From Trochalopteron elliotii (taxonomy: Eukaryota; Chordata; Aves; Passeriformes; Leiothrichidae), in contig JANPWX010000172.1 in NCBI GenBank assembly GCA_024734555.1, forward strand, positions 3,075,688 through 3,139,687: a DNA stretch of 64,000 bases. Direction: 5' to 3'. Below are positions 50,157-63,900 of this stretch, piece by piece. The notes beneath the pieces are model-generated. The model did no database searches. It was not told the origin of the DNA and saw nothing but the letters and a program-made list of their open reading frames with translations. How positions within the stretch are numbered: the stretch's first letter is position 1; the number at the start of each line of letters is the position of its first letter. The position numbers and the translations under genes are program-made.

Positions 50157-51145
50157 AAACCTCACCAAAGGTGTGACCCTCTGGACTTCCTGGACTTCTA
50201 TGAACAGCTCAAAACGCCCCAGAAGACTTAAGTGTATTTTCAGAAACACTCTGTGGAAGCAGTTGTGCTGATCCCAACATCATAGCTGAGGACACTATGA
50301 GACTGCAGAAATGCAATAAAGTTTACCATGTTGCCACAGCTGAATATTTGGCAGTTCAGAATTGGTGGGTTTGGGGGTCTTTTTGTTCCTCTCTTGACAT
50401 TACCAAGGGGAATTGAGTCCCTTCAATTTGACTGTCTGCATCTGGCTAATTGTAGTAAATTTGGCCATTTGCTCATGGACTAGAGATGTCAGAAAAGTCA
50501 ACTAAACTACCTGTAAGGGGCCAGAGCAGACAAAATCAAGAGGCAGGGAGACAGCCTAGCAAGGCAGGCCAAAAGCCCCCCTTCTCAGCACACTTGCAGA
50601 CAAGGTAACAGCACTTCAGGTTGCTTGGACAACGTGCTCGTAGAAAAAGCTGACAGAGAAGCATTTACAAATCAGCAGTTTTAAATCAACATCCATTTCC
50701 AGCTGTGAGCCACAGAAAATGTGAATACACTGTTTAATAGTATTGCTACAGACTGCAGAACACAATCTCATTGCAGAGGATACCAGTAGGGCCTGGTCTG
50801 CCTTACGAAAGACCCCAGAGCAGTGCTTCCCAGTGAGCCCAATCCTTCACAAGTCTTGGATCTATAAACGCAAAACCCAAAAAGCAGCTGATGTGCACCC
50901 AGCACCACCTTGGAGTTGAATACTTCATCCAATGGTCACAACTCTCCCAGATTATATGCACAGATACTCTTTCAAGTAACCAGTAATTTCTTACTTGATC
51001 ACTAAGATGTAGGTGGGAAAACAACCCCAAACCACACCACTGTACACTGACTTATTTCATTACAATATGATTATTCATTAGTATTATAAATAAAGAAAGG
51101 AACTGTGGAATTGCTCAGAAATGCCTCCAGAATGCCACAGCAGTG

Positions 51146-51425
51146 TTTCACAGAATCACAGAACAGGTAAGGCTGGAAAGGACCACAGTGGGTCATCTGA
51201 TCCAACCTCCCTGCTTAAGCACGGTCATCCTAGAGTACATAGCACAGGATTCCATCCAGATGGTTCTTGAGTCTCCAGTGAGGGAGACTCCACAATCACT
51301 CTGCACAACTTGTTCCAGTGAGTAACCGTGCACATGATAGAGAAGTACTTCCTCATGTTCAGGTGAAAATTCCTGGGCATCACTTTCTTCCTATTGTGTC
51401 TTTTCCTATTTCCTTATGCTGAGTT
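51146..51425 (-). mobile_element. CR1 LINE 3' fragment, older subfamily
   Basis: A minus-strand CR1 3' region. It begins with cacagaatcacagaacagg (complement of the terminal repeats), then ggctggaaaggaccac, the 'tgatccaacctccctgctta' region, the 'gagggagactccacaatc' block, and the 'acttgttccagtg' and 'ttcctcatgttcaggtg' words. It contains no ORF2 remnant. The sequence type differs from the 35.2 and 57.1 kb copies, suggesting another CR1 subfamily. Confidence 0.8.
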
Positions 51426-51440
51426 TTTTTCCAGAGGCGG

Positions 51441-51528
51441 ATAAAACAACAACAACAACAACCACCAAAAAAAAAAACAACAACCAAAAAAACCCCCACA
51501 AAACCAAAAAACAAACAAACAAACAAAT
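51441..51528. repeat. CAA/CAAA low-complexity array
   Basis: ACA repeats, a 12-A run, C-rich interruptions, then AAAC tetranucleotides. It adjoins the 5' side of the 51.1 kb CR1, so it is not that element's tail. Confidence 0.85.
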
Positions 51529-53209
51529 CCCTTGACTGAGTGCTTGCTCCCACTTTTCAGATACACAGTACAGCTCTGAGAAACAACCACATTCCTACCA
51601 GTGCTCCACTGATGATGTGAACGACTAACCTATCCCGTGAAATGTGGCAGAGCAGCAGCACGGCAGCAGCCAGACCACCTAGAGCCTGTGCCATACACAC
51701 CTCCCCACACACAGCTGTGTGCAGCATCAAGTTTGTTTTCTGTGCCGTAACACCGCCTGCCCAGCAATCAGCCACTTCAGTTTAAACTAATAATGGAATG
51801 TAACTCAATCAAGTTTTCTTTATTACTGCAACACACACTGAATGTCCAAAGCAATCTATTTTTACATGGCATGTTACTCTTCGCTACGTATGCCAAAAAA
51901 ATCCAGTCAATTTTTAGAGCGACACATTTCAGCGCGCATTTCTAGGCCCATATGACAGCAAAAGCTGGACACTGTTTGCATCATTTTACTGAGAATGTGA
52001 TTCCAACATAAGCTCCTATTCAGAAATTTAGTCCTTTATTTCCCAGTTGCTTTCAGAAAGGCTGATTTCAGCTGAGTGCTTAGCTGATGAATTTTAATAG
52101 ATTATCATCCTTTAGGCTGTGGCAGTTGTTCCTCACACACACCAAACCATAGAGTTGAGCCTTCACATAAGAACTTCAGTGCCACTGGTTCAACTACCTG
52201 CTGATTTTCCCAGTGTCTCATACAGGTAACATAACATTGCCACATCTTGTATTCACAAGCAGGTGAAATTCACCCTGCTGTCATACAGAGGTGAAATATT
52301 AAAAATGAAGCGCAAGCAACTTTATGTCATACCCCAGCAGTTTGTACTCAAATCAGCTGCTTGTGTGACACTACGTGCAGAGCCTCAGACGAGTGTCCAG
52401 GAAATCCTGGCAAATGACACACGTGATTAAACGTGTGCGTGCTCTGTCAGTAATGCTCTAACTTTGTGAAAAGAAATAAAGTAATCAACACTGGCTATAG
52501 AATTAAATATATAATTATTAAAAAATTACAGTATTTCAGCATAAAGTTCTCTTCCCTGTGAAGAAGTCTCAGAACCGCTTATTGGGACTCAAACAGCAAT
52601 GCACAGACCCCGTGAGCAGGACTGTATCTTCTCTGACAACCTGCGGGCTGTGGCACCTGAAGGCTGGTAATCCACTCAAGGGATGCATAAGATGACTTAT
52701 GAACTTTCATTTTGAGTAACTGTTTCCCGTAAGCTTTTCTGGTGTAAAGTGGTGCAAGGTACAGGAAAAGCTAAGAATCTGAAATTAAAAAACCCCAATA
52801 TCACAATGGCACGCCTGCACCACGTCGACTCATAAATTACAGAGTCTTGCGGTATGTGGTTTTGTTACCTCATACTAGGCATCGTGATAATTATGAGAAC
52901 CACACCTTTCATCTTGCTGACCTATAATGCTACATTAATGTAACGTTACACTCGCAATTTAAGCTTCAGTGATTTTTTTCAGGTATTCAGGCAGGCTTAT
53001 TAAAACTTTAATAAACTGAAATGCATGCTAGCTAGCTTCATCGTGCTGTAGCAGCACTGCTTCTTCATACTTCTAGCGAAAGACTTAGTCCCTAGGTACT
53101 TAAAACTTCTGCCTTTTTTCCCCTAGTTTTAAAACTTGGTCTGCTTCAAAGAACTACCTCGTTTTTTGATAGCTTAAGCGCTGTGTTTTATTAGCAAAAA
53201 GAGAAACTC

Positions 53210-54700
53210 GGGAAGATGCAGACGGGAGGCAAGCAGCGCAGCAGCCAAGGCAGCACACCTGCCGAGGCGGGAAGGTGCGGGGAGACGGCAGCGCCGTGCC
53301 CGGCTGCGGACGAGATGCTTTCGCGGGCAGACCCTGCGCTCCAGCACGCCTGAGGCCCGGCCGGGCGCGGGCAGGCCGGTCCCGCCGNNNNNNNNNNNNN
53401 NNNNNNNNNNNNNNNNNNNNNNNNNNNNNNNNNNNNNNNNNNNNNNNNNNNNNNNNNNNNNNNNNNNNNNNNNNNNNNNNNNNNNNNNNNNNNNNNNNNN
53501 NNNNNNNNNNNNNNNNNNNNNNNNNNNNNNNNNNNNNNNNNNNNNNNNNNNNNNNNNNNNNNNNNNNNNNNNNNNNNNNNNNNNNNNNNNNNNNNNNNNN
53601 NNNNNNNNNNNNNNNNNNNNNNNNNNNNNNNNNNNNNNNNNNNNNNNNNNNNNNNNNNNNNNNNNNNNNNNNNNNNNNNNNNNNNNNNNNNNNNNNNNNN
53701 NNNNNNNNNNNNNNNNNNNNNNNNNNNNNNNNNNNNNNNNNNNNNNNNNNNNNNNNNNNNNNNNNNNNNNNNNNNNNNNNNNNNNNNNNNNNNNNNNNNN
53801 NNNNNNNNNNNNNNNNNNNNNNNNNNNNNNNNNNNNNNNNNNNNNNNNNNNNNNNNNNNNNNNNNNNNNNNNNNNNNNNNNNNNNNNNNNNNNNNNNNNN
53901 NNNNNNNNNNNNNNNNNNNNNNNNNNNNNNNNNNNNNNNNNNNNNNNNNNNNNNNNNNNNNNNNNNNNNNNNNNNNNNNNNNNNNNNNNNNNNNNNNNNN
54001 NNNNNNNNNNNNNNNNNNNNNNNNNNNNNNNNNNNNNNNNNNNNNNNNNNNNNNNNNNNNNNNNNNNNNNNNNNNNNNNNNNNNNNNNNNNNNNNNNNNN
54101 NNNNNNNNNNNNNNNNNNNNNNNNNNNNNNNNNNNNNNNNNNNNNNNNNNNNNNNNNNNNNNNNNNNNGGGGACACCGCGCCGCCTCGTCCGGCCCCGCG
54201 CGGGGCTGAGGGGAAGCGGGGAGAACTTTCCCCCTCAGCCTCTCGGAGGCAGCGGCGGGGCTGGGGTCCGTTCCTGGCGCCGGCGGGGCGAGGGGAGATG
54301 CTCCGGGGTAGTTGCTGGGGCCGGGAAGGTGGTGCCCACCCCAGGGGGCTCGCCCAGCCGCCGGGAGATGGCTCCTAACGCGGCCGTCACCTCCACGCTC
54401 TCGGGGCGGGGAGCGACCAGCTCTCGCCGAGGTCGCTAAACTGAGGGGCGGTCGCTCCTTCTCCAAGGGGGCCGAGGCCGCCAAACGCAGCCTTCACCTG
54501 CTCGGCGACGAGACGCAGGCCCCGGGCACCTGCTCGGGGTACCGGGGCCCCTCCGCCGCCGGGTGGGGTACGGTCCCCCTTCCCCCTGAGCTGCCGGTCA
54601 CAGATCCCTGTGCCAGATCGTTCACGTCTTCGGCTCCCGCTGAGGCGGGTCAGGGGTGTGAGACTGCGGCCCTGGGGAGAAAAGTTAACAGGAGTCGCGC
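53210..54700. promoter_or_regulatory. CpG island with assembly gap, likely gene A promoter
   Basis: Strongly CpG-rich sequence flanks the gap on both sides, with GGGGCGG and CCGCCGCC words. The AT-rich background resumes at about 53,200 and 54,750. This is the strongest CpG island in the window. On the minus strand a CGGCAG|GTGTGC donor ends a GC-rich open frame (last exon base 53,259). This would fit a first exon hidden partly in the gap and a gene running left. Direction is not proven, and a divergent or plus-strand promoter is equally compatible with what can be read. Confidence 0.65.
53388..54168. other. Assembly gap (781 N)
   Basis: A run of N inside the CpG island. Very GC-rich bird sequence is often lost in short-read assemblies. 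The three long open frames that span it are artefacts of the N run. Confidence 0.99.
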
Positions 54701-54868
54701 ACACATCGCTTCCAAATCCTATTTTGATTTCGTCTCCAGAAAGCTATTCAGCAGAGAGGCTGACTGATTAATTGATTTTAATGAAGGTCTCCCTAGGCTC
54801 AAATTTGCAGACAGCTTTATTTAAAATTAAAAGAAAAAAAAAAATCACTTGTCAGGAAGGCTCTCCTT

Positions 54869-54887
54869 CCCCCCCCCCCGCCCCCCC
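54869..54887. repeat. C-rich homopolymer, potential minus-strand G4
   Basis: Eleven C, one G, seven C. The minus strand can form a G-quadruplex by the usual rule. It lies just outside the CpG island. Confidence 0.7.
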
Positions 54888-54899
54888 ACTGTTTCTTTT

Positions 54900-57060
54900 T
54901 TCTATTAATCTTTTTTCTATAATTACAAGATTCTATTATATTGTTAATAATTTTGAGCAAAAGCAGGGCTAAAAAACACCTCTTAATCTGCACGAGATTC
55001 TGAATTTTGTGGATGTAAGTGGTTCCACTGATCCGGCTGACAGATTACAGTCCCAAGTTGTTATCTCTGTAAAATCAAGCGTATGGACAAGAATAAACCT
55101 AACCCTTGCATATCTTGTTACCTGTATTGCAGATGAGGATGTTCATAGCGTTGCTGTGGGAGCCAAAGAATAGCAAATCCTAAAAATGCAGTGAAGGAAA
55201 AAAATAGTGTTTGCCCATTTCCTAAAAGGACAAAAACTCTCGGAGCTAGTCCCTGGTGTCCCGTATATCAGAGAACCCATCATTTGTGTTGAGAAAACAA
55301 GCTTTATCTTGCAGTTTATTTTAGTAATTTTCTTACATCTCCACTTTAATATTTTTCTGATGTTTTGCCCTCATCCACTTGTATTTTTTTGGATGTATAA
55401 ATCCACTCCTTTTAGTTTACATCAAAGCAAACAAAGCAAATACAAAGCCATTCCAGAAAAATACCATGTGGAGAGAAGCCTTCTCTTACTTCAACGCTCC
55501 ACCCAAGCTGGAGTTTGTAAATAGAGTTTGGATAGCCATGAGATGCTGCAACATAGAACTATTACACTTAAAAAAAGAATAGTAACATGGATACATGATA
55601 GCCCACAGTATGTTTTCAAGGTTCATTGCAGTCAACATGTAGTTTAGAAGGTTGTAAAACTGCTGCTTTTAGGCATTTCATGGAAATGAATAATTCTTTT
55701 GAATAATACAGAGGCACATCTGTCATGTGGTCCACCTGTTACAAGCATAGCTACTTCACAATTTACTATTCTTCTAATTTCTTCACTGTCTCTGGTGTTA
55801 TCAAAGGAATTTGCTCACTATGAGTTGACTCAGTGAAGGAGGAGTTGTTCCTACCTAAGATGATAATTCTGGAAAGTCATGCCACACAAGCTGCTCTCAT
55901 GAATAATACCATACAGTCAGGTTTGTGGAAGTGCCCTTGTAATCAAGACATAAACAAACATGTAATGAGTATGGAAGAGGAGTGAAAAGGGAAGATAACC
56001 ATCTTCCCCAATAAATTTCAGTTTTAGAGACTAATTTGTAGAATCAAACTCATAGGCCTTTTAAAATGTACAAGTAAAAATTCACCAGCATAATTCAAAT
56101 AGAAGTTTTCTGAGCCAGTAAATCAAGATTAATCAGAATGAGTATTAAATACAAGAATTTCATGTGGCTAATCTATCAAGGTAAACAGATATGTGATTTA
56201 GTGTATTATGAAACAGAACTGTGATGGACTTGTGTTGTTATCAAAAACTTTTCATAGCTATTAACAAAGAGCACTGGTCACCTACAAAGAAGTCAAAGTA
56301 TGTTTGTAGCTGACAAGTAATAAACATTATGGTTAACCACCTGCTAGTAACATACAATGTAATGGTTACTTTCTGATGTGTGAACTTGTCCAGTTAGCTG
56401 CAGGTCTCTTTTCATTAATTGTTTGCTAAACTCTCAGGGGTTTTGTGACCCTTTGAGGTAGAGAGAGAGAGAGCTCAACTCTTGCAGCAGTCAAGAAGAG
56501 CTGGAAAGCCAGGAGTTACTGGTGTTCCATAGGGATTCCATTCAGTATCTTTTGATGAAATTACTCCTATTCCATAGGGCCCATTTTTGTACATATTCAA
56601 CTTTGATGGCTTCAGTAGAAGTTAGGATAGTTAAACCACTTCATATGTTGTTTCCTATGATTTAAAAACTTGGAACACTCTCCCTGTTTTTCCATAGAGG
56701 GGGAAGGGATTTGTTCCCAACACAATAAAGAAATTTCTGCCCCTGGTTTTGATGTCCAGGCTCATGAAAGACAGGCATGAACAGACCCAGTGAAGAATGC
56801 CTCCAAAATTAACTCTTCCCATCCCTGATTCGATGTTGTTGTCATGTCACCATCTGTGTATTACAGACAAAATACATGATGTCCTGATAATAAGTGGTAC
56901 TTGTGGACAGAACACCTACTCTTCCTCATGTATTTGTTATTCTTTTCTCTAGTACCTGGGAGATGGAGTAATTTTACCAAACTTCTTATCAGCAGTTTAT
57001 CTGATCCAGTATGTTCTGAAGTTCTTTAATATGAATGATCACAATGTGAAGAGTGTTGTT
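54900..57060. other. AT-rich sequence, no gene recognised
   Basis: About 2 kb right of the island. Only short chance open frames and a small GA tract at 56,460-56,472 are visible. Confidence 0.5.
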
Positions 57061-57064
57061 TGTC

Positions 57065-57961
57065 ATGGGTTGTTGTTGGGACTGGCACTGTCTAACATCT
57101 TTTTTGGCAACATGGGCAGTGGGATTGAGGGCACCTTCAGCAAGTTTGCCAACGACACGCTGGAGGGAAAATTCACCAGCTAGAGGGACCTTGACAGGCT
57201 TGAGAGATGAGCCTGTGCATTCCTGAGGGAGCAACAAGGCCAAGTGCAAGGTTCTGCATATGGATCAGGAAAAATGCCAGGCACAAATACAGTTTGGGCA
57301 GAGATTGGATTGCAAACACCCCTGCAGAGAGGGACTTGAGAGTGTTGGTAGATGAGAAGTCTGACATGACGTGGCAGTGTGCACTTCATCCCAGAAAGCC
57401 AAACGTGTCCTGGGCTGCATCCTGCGTGGCCAGCAGGTCAGGGGAGGTGATTCTCCCCTTCTGCTCTGCTCTCCCGAGTCCTCACCTAGAGAATTGCATC
57501 CAGCTCTGGAATCCCCAACCTAAGAAGGATGTGAACCTGTTGGAACAAGTGCAAGATGGTCAGAGGGCTGGAGCATCTCTCCTGTGAAGATAAGCTGGAA
57601 GCTGGGGCAGTGCAGCCTGGAGAAGAGAATGCTTTGGGAACACTTTTCAGTGCCTAAAAGGAGCCTATAAGAAGGTTGGAGAAGGATTTTTGACAAGGGC
57701 ATGTGGTAAGTAATAGGACAAGAGGTGATGGCTTAAAACTGAAGGTGGTAGGTTTAGATTAGATATTAGGAAGGAATTCTTTACTCTGAGTGTGGTGAGG
57801 CACTGGCACAGGGAAGTTGTTGGGATTCCCCATTCCTGGAAGTGTTCAAGACCATGTTGGATGGGGCTTTGAGCAACCAGGTCTAGTGGAAGGTGTCCCT
57901 GCCCATTTCACAGGGAGATCTTTAGGGTCCCCTCCAACCCAAACCATTATATGATTCTATG
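57065..57961 (+). mobile_element. CR1 LINE, ORF2 C-terminus to 3' end, best-preserved copy
   Basis: A plus-strand CR1 of about 0.9 kb, 5'-truncated within the reverse transcriptase. It starts with GSGIEGTFSKFANDT-like coding near 57,115. It keeps the LGRDWIANTPAERDLRVLVD motif at about 57,285-57,345, then [11 protein letters not shown], near 57,435. It ends with an almost canonical 3' terminus, including aagtgttcaagaccatgttg near 57,840 and a final tatgattctatga at 57,950-57,961. Frameshifts and stops make it inactive. It looks the least decayed of the CR1 copies here. Confidence 0.92.
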
Positions 57962-60900
57962 AGCATTTTCTTATTCAGGCTTTATTAGGATAGAGAACTT
58001 GCATATCCATATGACAAACTGCCAAAGTGCTCAGAAGCTGCTCTGTCATTTTGTTCTTTGAGAGAAATAAATGGAAATTAGGCCCAAGTGATTTGTCAAG
58101 CTGGAGCTAATTGCTGAGTAGATCCATTTCAGAGGTGTTAATAGCTATTGTAAAGGATACTTCATATAAATGGAGCTGAAAAAAAGCTTAAACAGCTGGT
58201 AGGACCCTGTTTTGTTTGTTTTTGAAGAACTCCTAAGACCCTTAGTTTGACAATCATTCCATCTTGGGCAGACTCTTAGGCACAACTGAGAGCAGGACTG
58301 CATGTGAGAAGGGTGTGCTGCTTCTCAGACCTCGTATACAAGGCTGAGGGCTGATGAACTGAGTAGATTTCTAGATCATCTGATTACCTGCTTTAAAATG
58401 TGTATGTTAGGACTGCATCTTTTTTTCATTGACTTAGTATCTTTGTGTCTCATTTTTAAGTCCATTTTATAGACTAAGGAACATGTTTGGAGTAATTTTA
58501 ATTCCGTTCTACCTTAAACTGATCGTCTTGGGTCACTTATCTCCTTGAATAGTCTGTCTCTTAGACGCTTTTCAGTGCCTTTTGACTGCTCTTTCTAATA
58601 AACAATTTTAACAAATAACTTTGCAGTTAGATTGTGGTAATCAACTGCTGTAACTGCTGGGTTTTATCTGTGGATAGGTTATTACCAGCCACTCATACTG
58701 TTCTGGGTTCCCAAATGCCAGTTATTCCGTCCTAATGCTTTCTGAAGGCTAGAGATCTGAATCTGAAAAACTTGGTAGTTGCTACACTTGGTGCTTTGAG
58801 AGTGATTAGATTTTTATTGAAGACACCAACCCCCTGTCAAATAGTAAGGAAAAAGCCAATACTTTCTTTAGAGTTTAATTTAAAGCATAATTTAAGTATT
58901 TCTTTCCTGCTGTATTTGAAAATCTGTGAAACTTTTTAAAATTACTTTTTAAAACTGCATGTTCTGATTCTTACACTACCAAAGTCATACTTGAAAACAT
59001 TTACTTAAAGAAAAAATAATAGGGTAATAGGATATTGCAAAGAAATGATTGGCCTCACCTTCCCTTAAAAAATTACTGATTCATTCTTCAATAACATTTT
59101 TAATAATTTTCTTTCTGCTTGCCTCTGCATACTGGCCATTGTCAGAAACATCGCACAATTTATGAAGATTTCATAACACAGACATATCACTGCTGCAAAA
59201 TAATTACACAAGTAAACCATATTTATGCAGTTTGTGTCACAAGAATCCTATTTTTAATTTATACTGCTGAATTAGTTTTCTCTTGGCAGTGTACTGTATA
59301 GCTTCAGGGTGCAATGGAAAAACAAAATGTTAAGCTGGGAAAACAGTGTATTCCCCACTAGTTCCAGATGCCCCAAAACAATAGATAGAAATCCTGCTTA
59401 GTTGAACTTAGAAACTTAGTTGAACTTTCTGAGAGACTTCACATTTTCAGAGGACAAAGCTTCAGATATACAGGAAATCAAACTGCCTCTGTGTTTCCAG
59501 TTACCTGTAACCTATAAAAAAAGAAGATTTTCTTGTTTTGACTACTTCAGAAAATTTGAAGCTAACATGATATTATAGCATAAATTACTATTACAGTGTT
59601 AATTTGTCCTGGAATTATAAAATGCCAGCTATTTCAATGATCTCTTGTAAGAGCCCACAATTACATAGGTATTGAATAACCTGCCCTCTTCTTACTATGG
59701 ATTGTAGTGGAATACATTGCCAAAATCTTATATATTGTTTGACTTAGACAATTGGGGATAATTAGCACGTCCATTTTAAAATAACTGGCTAGAAAAGTAA
59801 TGCAATTTTGTAAGTTTATCTTAATGAAAGGTAAACTTGTTCTTCAATGAAGATTAGTGGTATAGAATGAAGCTTTCATTTTAATAGCTTTTACAGCATC
59901 TTAAAACTGCAGAAATCTATAATTTTTAATTTTTTTGCCTTTTCCACTTTTACTTCCTAAATTGAGTCCTCAAGTTGTAACCAGATTTCATGGCATCTGC
60001 TGACATCATAATTTGCAAAGTCAATTAAAAAAGACAAGTTCTTTCCAAAGTATACTGAGATGATATTATCATTTTCACAAGAAACTAAATCTTAAATTAG
60101 AATGAGCATTTCTAAGTGTTCATTCTTTGGACTAGAAGTGTCATCACAAATGAAAGAGTATCAATTTTTTTTTATCCCTTGGCTCAAATGATCATTTATG
60201 ATGCTGTAGTTACAGGGTGATTTAAAGCAGTTATAAGGATATAACTTTACATCAGTGATCTGGAGTCCAAAGACATGGGATACAAATCCTATGTGATTTT
60301 GTGCTATGTCATGTTATCCTTCCCGTTCACCTATTCCTCTGCCCCAAATCAAAGTTTATTTAAGAAAATCCAAGTCCTTCATATCTGGATTTCCCAGTCA
60401 CAGGGAGCTGTGTATTTTAGAGCCTGCAAATTCAGAACAGACTGTCTTCTGTTTAGCCTGAAAATTCCCCATTTAAAAATTCTTCACTGAGCCAGGAATA
60501 CTGGTGACAGAGAGAATGCTGCACTGAGGCATGGATGCCAGCAAAAATCCGCTTGCTAAATCGCATGTAGGGTCGGAGAATCCCTGGTGTTCAAACAGTC
60601 AATTACTCAGGGAATTCTCCCTCTTCTTAAAAGACATGCCTCTTCTCATTCTTAAGTTAGGTGGGGAAAAAGAAGGGTTTGGCATAAAGTTAACTTACAG
60701 CACTGGAGATGGATGGCAGTTTCTAAAAAAAGAGAATCAGGTAACTTTGTTAACAGGAGGCTTGGCAATTGCTGGCTGTGGAGCCTGACATAACTGGAAA
60801 GGAGATCCAGAGTCCAGAATAAGATTAATTTGCAAAGGAAAGACACACCCATCTTAGTAAACTCCTCAAATTATCTTCTGGACTAACTGAACTGTCAGAA

Positions 60901-63900
60901 GTTGAGCTGCAAGAATATTGCAAATGAGTTGCTATCACCACCAAGAGTGGTTTGTCAAATAGACATGTATTTCTTGTGACAGCTTAAATCAGAGATACAG
61001 ACAGCGTGCCTGTTATCATCACATGGATTGTGAGATGTGAATATGGACACTTCAATTCTGAACAAAAGAACAAAAAGCCATCAACTAGTGGAAGTTTAGA
61101 TAGTTCTCCAGTAACAGCTGGAGACTTTTTATAAAGATTCTCTGCTCTCCACTGAGCAGATTGCTGCCCATAGCTTATGCAGAATCATCTGTTCAAATCC
61201 ACAAATATATTGTATCATTGGAAGTAGATATGGAACAGGAATAAAGGAAACAAAATCTTTGGAAACTTAAGGTGGAATATTAAAATTCTGCTGTGCCAAA
61301 AATCCAGAATGAGGAAATCAGGTGAATAGTATAGTGCTAGAAGAAAATAAAAAGCAGTGGAAAAAAATATGTGAATAGTTATAGAAACATGGGAAAGATG
61401 ATCAAGAATGGAAATCTAACACTTTCACAGACAGTATTTTCTGTATGCTTCCTAGGCAAGGGATACAATTCCGTATCATATCATATATGAATACCCACTG
61501 AAGAAAAGTGCCAAGTCGACCCAAAGGCTCCATTGTTTCCATCCAAGGAATGCACAATTGGGAAGTCTTCAAAAGGACTCTTTTGATACCTTTCAATCTG
61601 TATTGCATCATAAATCTTATGAAAAAAAAAAGTTGGCATGTTCTTACAACACTTATCCTTTTCCTCATCTTGATAACAATGCGTAAGAGTTGGAAGCTGT
61701 GAGATACATAATTACTTGAAACCCACACTAATTTTGTGTACCTTCTGACTTGTGCACTGACTTCAGTGTGACCTTAGGTATTCAGCACTTTGCAGAATTT
61801 TGTCTGTAAACAGCTGCAGAAGCTCCTGCTTTACATAAACAAAAAACCTACTTATCATAGTTGCAGAAAGTCATGAGTTTCTTTCTAAACAAGCAAACAA
61901 AAATGCCTGTGCATAATGCAGTATTTGGAAAGAAACTTGGATGTTACTCACTCTTCAGAACATCTGAAGAGCCATTTCACATGAAACAAAACTCCCCCCC
62001 ACAGTATCAAAGGACACAGTGAAATGAGAATCCTTATTCCTGATTTTCTCCTCTATATGGAACAAACAGAACAGATATTATTTTCAAGAGCTCACTCACT
62101 TCTTTGTGCTCTTGTTTGGCGTTCAGATTACTTGTTCTTAATTCATTGCTTGTACCAATCCATCTTCCAGTATATAATTTGAACACCTAAAACCAACATT
62201 CTACCAGAAAGAAAAAAATTGGGGAGCTTAACAAACAGAAAACTTGATTAGCTCTTTTCTTAAAGAGAATCACCGATGCATACATGTGGTTATATTTTTA
62301 TTCTACAACAATTTTTACTACTTAGTTCTGTATAGTTTTGGGATATACAAGTGTGTGGGGTATACTCTTCTGTAGAAGAGTAGAATTCGAGGCTGCTTTT
62401 GTGTTTAACAGATGTGATTCCTTGTGATGACAGTAAAAATGTATTCAAGCATTGGCAATCAAAGTTCACGCTTTGTCTCCAACTCATTTGTGTAGCACAT
62501 TTCCAGTTTAGCTGTAGCTTGAGATGCCAGATTTTCATATTGTATCGGAATATTTCATATTGTATTGTCTTGGAAGTATATATAAATATCACATCTGAAA
62601 CTGTAAACCTGAAATAATTCTTTGATATATAAAAATAGAAAAAATATAATTTCATTTAAAACTCTTAGTATGTAACTATTTTCCTTCTAACTCCTCATTA
62701 GATTAATAATCACATGTTCCTGGTTGGCCTTTTGTTTTGATAATTGCTTTGTCCTTTGAGCATTGTCACAATAATTTTTATATGCATACAAGAATAATTA
62801 GATCTTTAAAAACTTAGTTTATTATGTAGATTAGAAAGACTCTTTCAACTGAAGCAAACTGTTACAGAGCCATAAAAATTGTTGGAGCTTTCATTTAGAG
62901 TAGGATTTCAGAGAAAAGACCAGATCAGGCTATGCAATGTGTAACTCTGGCCGTACCCAAACTTCCACACCCCAGTTTTACCTTGGTGATATGGGCCTGG
63001 ATCATAGAAAGCAGATGGATTCCTTTCTCCCAACGCTTAACTAACCCTGGGTGAAGTCAGAGGGGTTCCACACCTATGTGGGTTGCATGAAGTTCACAGC
63101 TGGTTTGCAGTGCCAATGTTTTCTGTGTGCAGCTCTTCTGTCAGATCTGCAGTGTCAGACTTCACAAGATTGGCAGTGGGGAATTTATGATTCACTTTGG
63201 TTTGGTTTTGTTCTGATTTTCTTTTGCTTCTGCTGTCTGGGAAAGCAAAAGCCAAATTCTTTTTTCCTCCTTTCTCCAGGACGTTGATTTATTTGATAAA
63301 CATATTCAAAGGACTGTTAGTACTCAGGCAATATCCTCGATTCTGCAGCAAGTGTCTTGTACACCTTTGATCTTCCACAACAATGATGATGATGGCTCAA
63401 CTTGACTCTTGAGAGCATGATTTCCTTGGTGAAATGATGGGGATGAGCCTTGAGAAGGGTCTTCATGCCATATTTTCCCACCTCCCAACAATGCATCTAG
63501 GACAAAAAAAAAGTGAGAGGAAGAGAAAATCCCTGGGGAGCCACAGGAGGCTAATGTAGCTGGTCATATTTCTCTTGCTGCTGCAAATGAGTTGCCTTAA
63601 TTGGCCAGGACAAATCTAGTGCAGAAAGAGGCTAAGTTTATTGGTCTACAAGAAATGCAGACCATTGGTAAAGTTGAAGAAATTGGCTTTTATTTTATTC
63701 ACTACTGTTGAAGTTCCAGAGGGAAGAATTTGACACAGTACTGAGTTTTAAGGACCTTAGTGAATCTAAAGACTAGTTATCCCTGAAAACAACTGTTAGT
63801 ATTGATTTAAACATGTTACCACATCCCTTCTTCATTTTACAAAGTAGACTTGTGCAGGCTGTTTTCGGGTGAGAGGTCTATTTCATAGAAAGCTCCAGAC

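Larger units (their letters stand above)
36131..51140. other. AT-rich sequence, probably introns of gene A
   Basis: 15 kb without recognisable repeats apart from simple-sequence tracts. It holds candidate exons at 44.3 and 45.7 kb (listed) and other weaker splice-bounded open segments (39.9, 40.98, 37.9 and 50.2 kb on the minus strand). I do not consider the weaker ones sufficiently supported. Confidence 0.4.

Noticed and set aside
53154..54484. Three open frames of 340-436 codons on both strands
   Set aside because: They run through the 781-base N gap. Their length is an artefact and the readable ends are GC-rich sequence poor in stops.
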